Source: JBBQSN01 sp038213835 (GTDB lineage Bacteria; Actinomycetota; Actinomycetes; Actinomycetales; CAWJMD01). Taken from it: 8,562 bases of DNA. The translations under genes were made by a program, and so were the position numbers. The notes under the pieces are model-generated. The model saw only the letters and a list, made by a program, of their open reading frames with translations. It was not told the DNA's origin and made no database searches. Positions 1-5,079 of this stretch are shown piece after piece; within the stretch, counting starts at the first letter, position 1; each line of letters opens with the position of its first letter. The stretch covers positions 1 through 8,562 of the forward strand of contig JBBQSN010000148.1 in NCBI GenBank assembly GCA_038213835.1, given 5' to 3'.

Positions 1-530
1 GGCCCGTCCCCGTCACCCTGCTTCTCGGTGAGGTAGAGGTTCCCGAAGACCGAGTCGCGGGTGCGGATCGGGACGCCGAGGAAGCCGTGCATGGGCGGGT
101 GGTGGTCCGGGAAGCCGACCGAGTGCGGGTGCTCGGCGATCTCGTGCAGCCGCAGCGGTCTCGGGTCCTCGATGAGCAGGCCGAGGACGCCCTCGCCTGT
201 GGGCAGGTGCCCGATCCGCTCGCGCGTGGGTTCGTCGATCCCCTGGACGATGAACTCGACCAGCCGGGCGTCCGGCCCGATCACGCCCAGGGCCCCGTAG
301 CGGGCGTGTGACAGCAGGCGCGCGGTGGCGACGATGCGGTCCAGGACCACGGCCAGGTCGAGGTCGGAGGCGACCGCGACGACGGCGTCCAGCAGGGCCG
401 AGAGCCGCTCGTGGGCGGACTGGAGCGCTCTGGCCCGGTCGCGCAGCTCGGCGAGCAGGTCGTCGAGGTCCACGCGTGACAGGGCGGAGACCCGGGTCCT
501 TCCCTGGACGCCCTCAGCGTGCTCTGCCAC
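1..530 (-). CDS. DevS/DosT-like GAF-domain sensor histidine kinase (N-terminal part, runs off left edge)
   Basis: The first 176 residues of a sensor kinase of the DevS/DosS/DosT family are present. Residues 40-170 form GAF domain 1, with family blocks RYGALGV (77-83), GVLGLLIEDPRPLRL (114-128), HPPM (144-147), FLGVP and FGNLYLTEK (162-170). Recalled M. tuberculosis DosS aligns with a constant offset of five. The haem-ligating His149 corresponds to His144, the distal Tyr171 to Tyr166, and the oxygen-gating Glu87 to Gly82, as in DosT. The domain therefore looks able to bind haem and sense O2, NO or CO; this is inference. The second GAF, dimerisation and ATPase domains lie outside the window. 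I chose GTG at 530 because an in-frame TAG sits four codons upstream. No clear Shine-Dalgarno is visible, and GTG at 473 (residue 20) is an alternative. The gene follows the universal stress gene by 98 bp on the same strand, and its presumed partner regulator is divergent at 1680. Confidence 0.88.
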   Translation of the reverse strand, partial: MAEHAEGVQGRTRVSALSRVDLDDLLAELRDRARALQSAHERLSALLDAVVAVASDLDLAVVLDRIVATARLLSHARYGALGVIGPDARLVEFIVQGIDEPTRERIGHLPTGEGVLGLLIEDPRPLRLHEIAEHPHSVGFPDHHPPMHGFLGVPIRTRDSVFGNLYLTEKQGDGDG

Positions 531-551
531 CCCGCGATGCTAGTGGTCACG

Positions 552-578
552 CCCGGAAGTTCTTCGGGGCCTGCCCCG
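552..578 (-). other. Two overlapping, mutually exclusive hairpins between usp and the sensor kinase
   Basis: Arms 552-559 and 562-569 (CCCGGAAG / CTTCGGGG) pair with one mismatch. Arms 565-569 and 574-578 (CGGGG / CCCCG) form a second hairpin around a four-base loop. The two share 565-569, so only one can form at a time. They lie downstream of usp and upstream of the kinase start. They could weakly terminate or attenuate transcription between the genes, but there is no T-tract, and in GC-rich DNA this may be chance. Confidence 0.3.
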
Positions 579-628
579 TCCGATGCAGCACCCTGGAACG
601 ACGTCCGGGCGCGACCCCTGGTGCCGGC

Positions 629-1540
629 TCAGCGGGTGAGGGACGCCGCCAGCACCTGGTGCGGCACCGGCAGCGACACCGTGGGCCGGACGACCAGCAC
701 CGAGGTGGTGGCTCGCTGCACCGTCTCGCGGCTCACCGACCCGAGCAGCAGCGAGCGGAACGTGCCGAGGCCCCGGCTGCCCAGCACCAGCAGTCGCGCC
801 TGCCGCGACGCGCGGACCAGCGCCATCACCGGGTGCGTCTGGCTCACCATCCGCTCGACGACGAGGTCCGGGTACTGGTCGTGCAGCCCGGCGAGGGCCG
901 CGGCGACGAAGGCCTGCGCCTCCTCGATCTCGGTGGTGTCGGGCCCGCTGGTGAACCCCATCGGGTCCACCACCGGGGGCACGGCGATGACGGCCCGCAG
1001 GGAGACGCCGGCGTGGTCGGCCTCGGCCGCCGCTGTTCGGACGGCAGCGACCGAGGAGGTCGAGCCGTCGACCCCCACGACGACGGGGGCCTCCGGCCCG
1101 ACCGCCCCGGACCGGACCACCAGGACCGGCTCGTGCGCGTGCGTGACCAGCGAGACGCTGGTGGAACCCAGCAGCACCCGTGCGACCGGGCGGTGCCCGT
1201 GCGTGCCCACCACCAGGAGGTCGCCCGGACGCTCCGTCTCGAGCAGTGCCGCCGCCGCTGACCCGAACCGCAGCGCCGTGGTCACCTCGGGGGCGTCGGG
1301 ACCGTTCCGGATGGCGTCCGCCGTCGCCGCCAGCATCTCCTCGGCGACCTTCGAGAAGGCTTGGGTGGACAGAGCGTCGCTGACCTCCACCGCGCACAGC
1401 AGCTGCAGCGGCACCCGGTGCCACCGGGCGTGCCGGACGGCGGCCTCGAGCGCGGTGCGGGCCGGCGTGGACCCGTCGAACCCGAGGACCACCCGGGTCG
1501 TGGGGATGGTGCGGGTCTCGGTCGGGTGCTCGGCGCTCAC
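629..1540 (-). CDS. Universal stress protein, tandem UspA domains
   Basis: A 303-residue cytoplasmic protein with two Usp domains (about 15-143 and 152-288), the double-domain architecture common in actinobacteria. Each domain opens with a beta strand carrying an acidic ATP-site residue (VVLGFDGS at 17-24, VVVGVDGS at 153-160). Each closes with the ATP-binding motif G-x2-G-x9-G-S: G112, G115, G125-S126, and G254, G257, G267-S268. Both nucleotide sites therefore look intact. The GTG start at 1540 is supported by AGGAGG (plus-strand 1550-1555) nine bases upstream. Proteins of this type are prominent members of the M. tuberculosis DosR regulon; Rv3134c lies directly upstream of devR-devS there. 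Here the gene precedes the sensor kinase on the same strand and shares a divergent promoter region with devR, which contains DevR-box-like sites. The precise role (ATP-dependent stress signalling or growth arrest) is inferred from the family. Confidence 0.95.
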   Translation of the reverse strand: MSAEHPTETRTIPTTRVVLGFDGSTPARTALEAAVRHARWHRVPLQLLCAVEVSDALSTQAFSKVAEEMLAATADAIRNGPDAPEVTTALRFGSAAAALLETERPGDLLVVGTHGHRPVARVLLGSTSVSLVTHAHEPVLVVRSGAVGPEAPVVVGVDGSTSSVAAVRTAAAEADHAGVSLRAVIAVPPVVDPMGFTSGPDTTEIEEAQAFVAAALAGLHDQYPDLVVERMVSQTHPVMALVRASRQARLLVLGSRGLGTFRSLLLGSVSRETVQRATTSVLVVRPTVSLPVPHQVLAASLTR

Positions 1541-1561
1541 GGGGATCTGCCTCCTGGGACG

Positions 1562-1581
1562 GGTGGTGCGGTCCTACCACC
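1562..1581. repeat. Short inverted repeat in the usp/devR divergent promoter
   Basis: GGTGGT (1562-1567) and ACCACC (1576-1581) are perfect inverted six-base arms around an eight-base spacer. They lie 21 bp upstream of the usp GTG, where they could be an operator or part of the usp 5' leader. No known regulator motif is recognised. Confidence 0.3.
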
Positions 1582-1607
1582 GTGCGCCTGTCGGCTCGAG
1601 GAGGGAA

Positions 1608-1621
1608 CGGACCCAGGACCC
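1608..1621. promoter_or_regulatory. Secondary DevR-box-like site
   Basis: CGGAC-CCAG-GACCC matches 8 of 10 core positions of the DosR/DevR box (GGGAC-N4-GTCCC). Its centre is 22 bp, about two helical turns, from the stronger box at 1630-1643. This is the kind of spacing used by tandem DevR sites in M. tuberculosis promoters. By itself an 8/10 match is expected by chance every few hundred bases in DNA this GC-rich; the phasing is what makes it worth listing. Confidence 0.45.
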
Positions 1622-1629
1622 GGCCGGAC

Positions 1630-1643
1630 GGGACCTTCGTCCT
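1630..1643. promoter_or_regulatory. Primary DevR-box-like site in the usp/devR divergent promoter
   Basis: GGGAC-CTTC-GTCCT matches 9 of 10 core positions of the DosR/DevR binding consensus. It ends 36 bases before the devR GTG and lies about 90 bp from the usp GTG, so it could serve autoregulation of devR and activation of usp. It shares 11 of 14 bases with the minus-strand reading of the site at 3808-3821. DevR binding is inferred from the motif and the adjacent devR gene. Confidence 0.6.
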
Positions 1644-1673
1644 GTACCGCCCGAGACCGGCAGGCATCAGACT

Positions 1674-1678
1674 GGAGG
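1674..1678 (+). promoter_or_regulatory. Unusually close ribosome binding site of devR
   Basis: GGAGG is separated from the devR GTG (1680) by a single base, much closer than the usual 5-9. No in-frame ATG, GTG or TTG lies nearby upstream, and the protein must begin here to match the family. The start is therefore kept, and translation may be inefficient or use weaker upstream pairing. Confidence 0.5.
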
Positions 1679-1679
1679 C

Positions 1680-2342
1680 GTGACCATCCGCGTCTTCCTC
1701 CTCGACGACCACGAGCTGGTGCGCTCCGGTCTGCGCCAGCTGCTTGAGGCCGAGCCGGACATCGAGGTCGTGGGCGAGTCCGCTTCGGCCGAGGAGGCGC
1801 GCCGCCGGATCCCGGCGCTGCGTCCGGACGTGGCCGTGCTCGACGCCCGCCTTCCTGACGGCAGCGGCATCGAGGTCTGCCGCGACGTGCGGTCCCAGGA
1901 CCCGAGCATCAAGGCGCTGGTGCTCACCTCCTTCGACGACGACGAGGCGCTCTTCGCCGCGATCGTCGCGGGGGCGTCCGGCTACGTGCTCAAGGACATC
2001 CGCAGCTCGGACCTGGTCCGCGGGATCCGGACGGTGTCGGCCGGCGGGTCGCTGCTCGACCCCACGACGACCGCCCAGGTGATGGCCCGGCTGCGGTCCG
2101 GACCCCAGGACGACCCGCGGCTCACCGACCTCACCGGCCAGGAGCGCAAGGTGCTGCTGCACATCGCCGACGGCCTGTCGAACCGGCAGATCGCCGACCA
2201 GATGTTCCTGGCCGAGAAGACGGTGAAGAACTACGTCTCCAGCCTGCTCGCCAAGCTGGGGATGGAGCGCCGCACGCAGGCCGCGGTCTTCGCGGCGACC
2301 CTGGAGCGAGGGGCCCGGGGTCGTCCCGGCCAGCGGGCGTGA
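1680..2342 (+). CDS. devR: DevR/DosR-like NarL-family response regulator
   Basis: A 220-residue cytoplasmic transcription factor, about the length of M. tuberculosis DevR (217). The receiver domain (1-120) has the acidic pair D9-D10, phospho-acceptor D55 in VLDARLPDG, switch T83 and K105 in GASGYVLKD. The LuxR-type helix-turn-helix (149-207) carries NRQIADQMFLAEKTVKNYVS and LLAKLGMERRTQAAVFA. These are near-identical to DevR, including the DNA-contacting Lys180, Lys183 and Asn184 (DevR K179, K182, N183). Phosphorylation by a DevS/DosT-type kinase should activate binding to DevR boxes, of which several candidates occur in this window. The GTG start was chosen because the family begins directly with this beta strand. 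The gene stands divergent from its likely kinase and usp, not in the usp-devR-devS order of mycobacteria. It appears cotranscribed with the flavodoxin remnant 28 bp downstream. I am confident of the family; orthology rests on residue-level similarity recalled from memory. Confidence 0.95.
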   Translation: MTIRVFLLDDHELVRSGLRQLLEAEPDIEVVGESASAEEARRRIPALRPDVAVLDARLPDGSGIEVCRDVRSQDPSIKALVLTSFDDDEALFAAIVAGASGYVLKDIRSSDLVRGIRTVSAGGSLLDPTTTAQVMARLRSGPQDDPRLTDLTGQERKVLLHIADGLSNRQIADQMFLAEKTVKNYVSSLLAKLGMERRTQAAVFAATLERGARGRPGQRA

Positions 2343-2370
2343 GCGCCCGGACCGAGGAAGGACGGACGCC

Positions 2371-2574
2371 ATGAGGGTGCTGGTCGCGTCCGCCAGCCGG
2401 CACGGGAGCACCCACGAGGTCGCCGAGCGGGTCGCTGGGCGTGCGCGGCCACGACGTGCAGGTGCGCGAGGTCGTCGCCGTGTGCACCCAGGACGTCGAG
2501 CAGGCGCAGGTCGTGTGCTCGGGAGCGCTGTGCACCAGGGCAGCGACGACCGGTCAGGCCCACCCGGGACGTAG
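2371..2574 (+). pseudogene. Flavodoxin-domain protein remnant (menaquinone-dependent protoporphyrinogen oxidase-like)
   Basis: The ATG at 2371 has an AGGAAGGA site eight bases upstream and opens with MRVLVASASRHGSTHEVAER, the first strand and FMN-phosphate loop (SxHGST) of flavodoxins such as HemG-like oxidases. After about residue 23 the expected continuation (VRGHDVQVREVVAVCTQDVE) lies in another frame, entered near 2437-2440. The next family block, VLGSAVHQG, is back in the first frame at about 2507-2533. Two compensating single-base shifts thus surround a middle segment. The gene then stops at TAG 2572-2574 after 67 codons, while the family is roughly 150-180 residues. The C-terminal half, including the second flavin loop and later strands, is missing altogether, so this is genuine decay and not only a base-calling error. 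It follows devR by 28 bp and was probably its operon partner. No function is expected. Confidence 0.75.
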
Positions 2575-2582
2575 GTCCCGGG
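2563..2582. promoter_or_regulatory. Perfect-core DevR box in a 20-bp palindrome upstream of doxX
   Basis: CCCGGGAC-GTAG-GTCCCGGG is an uninterrupted inverted repeat with a four-base centre. Its inner 14 bases (2566-2579) match all ten core positions of the DevR box, GGGAC-N4-GTCCC. It lies 123 bp before the doxX ATG and overlaps the stop codon of the flavodoxin remnant. It could also fold as a hairpin and act as a weak terminator for the devR transcript, but no T-tract follows. Possible partners at 2588-2601 (22 bp away) and 2666-2679 are weak. Confidence 0.6.
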
Positions 2583-2705
2583 AGGTTGAGACCTCGGCCT
2601 GGTTCGCCGGCCCTTGATGGCTCCTGCGTCGAGGCACAGGACCACGCGGTCGCACGGACCTTCCCGGGACACCGGGGCCGGCGGCCACCGGCGAAGGAGA
2701 CCGCC

Positions 2706-3276
2706 ATGAGCATCCACCGCGACACCGACACCCGGGACCAGGGACTGGCCCATCCCGGGATCGGGCACCCCGAGCTCGCGGACCTCGGGCGTCCTTCCAT
2801 GGCGGACCGGGTCTGGGGCGTGACCCGGATCGCGATCGGGTTCGTCTTCTTCTGGGCGTTCGTCGACAAGCTGTTCGGACTCGGCTTCGCCACCCCGTCC
2901 GAGCGGTCCTTGGCTCTCCGGTGGCTCGCCCACCGCTGGCTTCCTCGGCGGCGTCGAGGGGCCGTTCGCGGGCGTCTACACGGCCATCGCCGGGCAGGCG
3001 TGGGCTGACTGCCTGTTCATGGTCGGCCTGCTCGGCATCGGCGTCGCGCTCCTTGCCGGCGTGGCGATGCGCTTCGCCGGCGCCGCCGGTGCGCTGCTGC
3101 TGGTGCTGATGTGGACCGCCGTGCTGCCGATGGTCAACAACCCCCTCATCGAGGACCACCTCGTCTACGCAATCGTCCTGGTCGGCCTGGCCGCCGCCGG
3201 CGCCGGACACACCTTCGGGCTCGGCCACCGCTGGGAGCAGCTGGCGATCGTGCAGCGGTTCCCCGTCCTGCGCTGA
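2706..3276 (+). pseudogene. DoxX-family membrane protein, interrupted by a single-base frameshift
   Basis: The ATG at 2706 has AAGGAG six bases upstream and encodes a polar N-terminus. A first membrane helix follows (about 38-60, ending FVDKLFGLGFATPSERS). At 2910 one surplus T in TCCTT shifts the frame. Skipping it restores WLSGGSPTAGFLGGVEGPF and the remaining helices (VGLLGIGVALLAGVAMRFAG, AGALLLVLMWTAVLP, VYAIVLVGLAAAGA) to the TGA at 3274-3276. The repaired product has 189 residues, a normal family length, so only one base separates it from an intact gene. DoxX-like proteins are quinone-linked inner-membrane proteins related to the thiosulfate:quinone oxidoreductase subunit, and the exact reaction here is unknown. 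Without repair, translation continues in the wrong frame to 3008; an internal ATG at 3019 could give an 85-residue C-terminal piece. A DevR-box palindrome lies 123 bp upstream. This may be a real recent pseudogene or a sequence error. Confidence 0.8.
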
Positions 3277-3291
3277 ACGCAGATCCACCAG

Positions 3292-3335
3292 GACCGAAGG
3301 ATCCGAGCCCTCGTGGGGGCCCGGATCCTTCGGTC
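3292..3335. terminator. Bidirectional terminator between convergent doxX and PNPOx-like gene
   Basis: Arms 3292-3305 and 3322-3335 (GACCGAAGGATCCG and its exact complement) form a perfect 14-bp stem. It starts 15 bases after the doxX stop and ends 16 bases before the stop of the facing gene. Only a short T/C run follows (TTCT), as is common in actinobacteria. The position between convergent genes supports termination in both directions. Confidence 0.8.
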
Positions 3336-3351
3336 TTCTGCCTGCCGGACC

Positions 3352-3771
3352 TCAGACGGTGCGGAACCAGCGTCCGGTGATGGCGGTGACCTCGATCCGT
3401 ACCAGGTGCGGCTTCGCCGCAGGGTGGAGCGGCGTGAGCGGCAGGAACAGCGCGTCGAGGGACTCGTGCAGGCCGAGCACCTCGCGCGCCCCGCCCTTCA
3501 CCACGACGCTCCAGGCGCTGCCCTCGACAGCGTCCACGCCGTCCACCTCCAGGGCCACCTGCTTGCCGTCGGACGCGTCCAGCTTGGTGCCCGCCGCCGT
3601 GCGGAAGACGACACTGCCGCGATCGACCACGAAGGTGACGGGGAAGATGTCCGGCCCCGTCTCGGTGACGACGGCGAGCCGGCCCAGCTGGTTCTCGCGG
3701 AGCAGGGCCCAGGCCTGCGACGGCGACAGGTCGAGCGTGGGGGCTGCGGCCTCGGTGTCAGTGGTGTCCAT
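3352..3771 (-). CDS. Pyridoxamine 5'-phosphate oxidase-like (split-barrel flavin/F420-binding) protein
   Basis: A 139-residue soluble protein with the split beta-barrel pattern of the PNPOx-like superfamily. It has an N-terminal helix (AWALLRENQLGRLAV, 21-34), a strand pair DIFPVTFVVDRGSVVFRT (41-58), GTKLDASDGKQVALEVDGVD (61-80), the strand SAWSVVVKGGARE (85-97), and the C-terminal ITGRWFR barrel closure. Members bind FMN, FAD, haem or coenzyme F420 and often reduce or protect redox-active metabolites; the cofactor cannot be assigned here. The length is typical of the single-domain actinobacterial group, which includes DosR-regulon members such as Rv3129. The ATG at 3771 is the only reasonable start, although the nearest GGAGG (plus-strand 3787-3791) is 15 bases away. 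A DevR-box-like site ends 36 bases upstream, the same distance as at devR, suggesting co-regulation. The upstream gene on the same strand is the DUF4255 protein. Confidence 0.85.
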   Translation of the reverse strand: MDTTDTEAAAPTLDLSPSQAWALLRENQLGRLAVVTETGPDIFPVTFVVDRGSVVFRTAAGTKLDASDGKQVALEVDGVDAVEGSAWSVVVKGGAREVLGLHESLDALFLPLTPLHPAAKPHLVRIEVTAITGRWFRTV

Positions 3772-3807
3772 GGCTGCGACGATGCACCTCCACCCATCCT
3801 GGCACCA

Positions 3808-3821
3808 GGGCCGAAGGACCC
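3808..3821. promoter_or_regulatory. DevR-box-like site upstream of the PNPOx-like gene
   Basis: Read on the minus strand this is GGGTC-CTTC-GGCCC, 8 of 10 core matches. It shares 11 of 14 bases, including the CCTTCG centre, with the devR promoter box at 1630-1643. It lies 36 bases before the ATG at 3771, identical to the spacing at devR, and two bases past the DUF4255 stop codon. Confidence 0.45.
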
Positions 3822-3823
3822 GA

Positions 3824-4957
3824 TCAGCCCTCGGGCGCAGGACCTTCCGACGCCGGAGCAGCGGGCGGGGTAGCGGGCGGCGGGGCAGCCGGCGGCGCAG
3901 CAGCTGGTCCGGCGGGTGGAGCAGGCGGTCCGGCCGACGGTGCAGCAGGCGGTCCGGCCGACGGTGCAGCAGGCCGCCGCGGCTGCGCGGCGGGACCGGC
4001 CATGGCGCGGGCGACGAGCGACTGGGCCTGCGCGAGGGCGGCCTGGGCCTGCGCCGCCTGCGCCAGCGCCGACCGGAGCACCGCCATCGGGTCCTGGTTC
4101 GGCGTCCGCTGCGTCCCCGCAGGGCCCTCGGCACCGGGCCGACGCTGCACCCCCGGCGGCGCCCCTGCTCCGGGCGGACGCTGCGGCCCCTGAGGACCAC
4201 CAGCACCGGGACCACCAGCACCGGGACCACCGGCCGCGACGGCCCGGGCCAGCTGCTCGCGCTGCCGTGACGGGTCGCCGGTGCCGGGCGGTCCCGACTG
4301 CCTCGGCACCGGTTGACCCTGCGCCCCAGCGGCTCTCGGGTCACCGGCTCTCGGATCACCCGGCGCGGGCGGGCGTCCCTGCACCTGCTCCTGCTGACCT
4401 CCTGACCCGCTCATCCGGATGTCCATCGGCCGGTCGACCGGCGGGCCCACCGGCAGCGGGATCCGCGGCGGCAGCGGGACCGTGATCGCGACCTCGGCCT
4501 GCAGCTTCATCTCGCCGCCGAAGTTGCCGGGCATCATCCGCTTCATGCCGCTCGCGACACTGAGGTGCCACAGCCCGAGCTCGCGGTGCTCCTCGGGGAC
4601 CCGGTCCTCGGGGAACACGTCGTACCTCCCGATGCCCACGAGCAGCGCGGCGAGCACCCGGTGCTCCAGCGCCGGGTCGGGTGCCCCCCATACCGACAGC
4701 AGGTAGTAGAGGTCGTACCGCAGCGCGGGCGGGCGGCGTCCGACGATCCGGCCGGCCTCGTCCAGCACCGGCTCGTGCATGACGTCACGCCGGGCGAGGT
4801 TCTCGCGCACGTCGTAGAGGAACACGTTCACCGTGGGCTGCTGCACCGCAGCGAACCAGGGCCGGTTCGGCACGTCGAGACTGATCTGGACGTCGGACTC
4901 CCCCAGCGCCTCGTCCCTGATCAGCTGCACCAGCGCGGCGTCGACCTCGTGGAACAT
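3824..4957 (-). CDS. DUF4255/Pvc16-like protein with long Pro/Ala/Gly-rich tail
   Basis: A 377-residue protein. Residues 1 to about 185 are a DUF4255 (Pvc16 N-terminal) domain. It shows the family opening MFHEVDAALVQLI, then QPTVNVFLYDVRENLARRD, LRYDLYYLLSVWGAPDPALE, HRVLAALLVGIGRYDVFPED and LQAEVAITVPLP. In contractile injection systems, Pvc16-type proteins sit at the end of the tail tube or sheath. The remaining half (about 190-377) is low-complexity, rich in Pro, Ala, Gly and Gln, with short tandem repeats. One predicted amphipathic Ala/Gln helix lies at 291-320 (MAVLRSALAQAAQAQAALAQ onward). I chose ATG 4957 because the domain starts there and GAGGGG lies four bases upstream; GTG 4993 would add 12 residues unlike the family. 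No sheath, tube, baseplate or AAA+ gene is visible nearby. The protein may serve a system elsewhere in the genome or have a separate role. The function of the tail is unknown. Confidence 0.87.
   Translation of the reverse strand: MFHEVDAALVQLIRDEALGESDVQISLDVPNRPWFAAVQQPTVNVFLYDVRENLARRDVMHEPVLDEAGRIVGRRPPALRYDLYYLLSVWGAPDPALEHRVLAALLVGIGRYDVFPEDRVPEEHRELGLWHLSVASGMKRMMPGNFGGEMKLQAEVAITVPLPPRIPLPVGPPVDRPMDIRMSGSGGQQEQVQGRPPAPGDPRAGDPRAAGAQGQPVPRQSGPPGTGDPSRQREQLARAVAAGGPGAGGPGAGGPQGPQRPPGAGAPPGVQRRPGAEGPAGTQRTPNQDPMAVLRSALAQAAQAQAALAQAQSLVARAMAGPAAQPRRPAAPSAGPPAAPSAGPPAPPAGPAAAPPAAPPPATPPAAPASEGPAPEG
3921..3974. repeat. 24-bp direct repeat inside the DUF4255 tail
   Basis: Two identical 24-bp copies (3921-3944 and 3945-3968) are followed by the first six bases of a third (3969-3974). 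The unit encodes eight residues on the minus strand (APSAGPPA register), so copy-number change keeps the frame and lengthens or shortens the Pro-rich tail. Confidence 0.85.
4196..4231. repeat. 15-bp direct repeat inside the DUF4255 tail
   Basis: Two identical 15-bp copies (4196-4210 and 4211-4225) and a six-base partial copy encode GPGAG-type pentapeptides on the minus strand. The frame is preserved. This is a collagen-like Gly/Pro segment within the low-complexity region. Confidence 0.8.
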
Positions 4958-5034
4958 GGCACCCCTCGTCACCGGCGGCGGCACCCCGGCCACCCCTCAC
5001 TGGGACGAGGCACCCGCTCGATCCCCTGATACCG

Positions 5035-5079
5035 CCGACCCTGGCGCGGGTTGCCGCCCTCACACCCGCGCAGGGTCGG
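5035..5079 (-). terminator. Strong hairpin between nhaA and the DUF4255 gene
   Basis: Outer arms CCGACCCT (5035-5042) and AGGGTCGG (5072-5079) and inner arms GCGCGGGT (5044-5051) and ACCCGCGC (5064-5071) pair perfectly. Together they make a 16-bp stem with one bulged G at 5043 and a 12-base loop. It lies 71 bp after the nhaA stop and 77 bp before the DUF4255 start, so it fits a terminator of nhaA. No T-tract follows. The rest of the 193-bp gap (4958-5150) holds only the DUF4255 ribosome site. Confidence 0.65.

Noticed and set aside
2666..2679. GGGAC-ACCG-GGGCC, a possible second DevR box 26 bp before doxX
   Set aside because: Only the left half is good, the match is at chance level, and it is not helically phased with the strong box at 2563-2582.
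540..2933. Very long minus-strand open frame (797 codons) across usp, devR and beyond
   Set aside because: It overlaps strongly supported genes in other frames and its translation is Arg/Pro/Gly-rich without any family motif. Such frames arise in GC-rich DNA because stop codons are rare.
3291..3336. DevR-box-like sequences in both arms of the terminator (GGATCCTTCGGTCC-type)
   Set aside because: They resemble the site at 3808-3821 in 12 of 14 bases but match only about 6 of 10 core consensus positions. They sit between convergent gene ends, where a perfect stem explains them better.
3921..3974. Short repeats considered as a CRISPR-like array
   Set aside because: The copies are directly adjacent with no spacers and lie in frame inside a low-complexity coding region.
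5002..5015. GGGAC-GAGG-CACCC, an 8/10 DevR-box match before the DUF4255 gene
   Set aside because: An 8/10 match is common by chance in DNA of this composition. There is no partner site, no shared spacing with the devR promoter, and poor symmetry.
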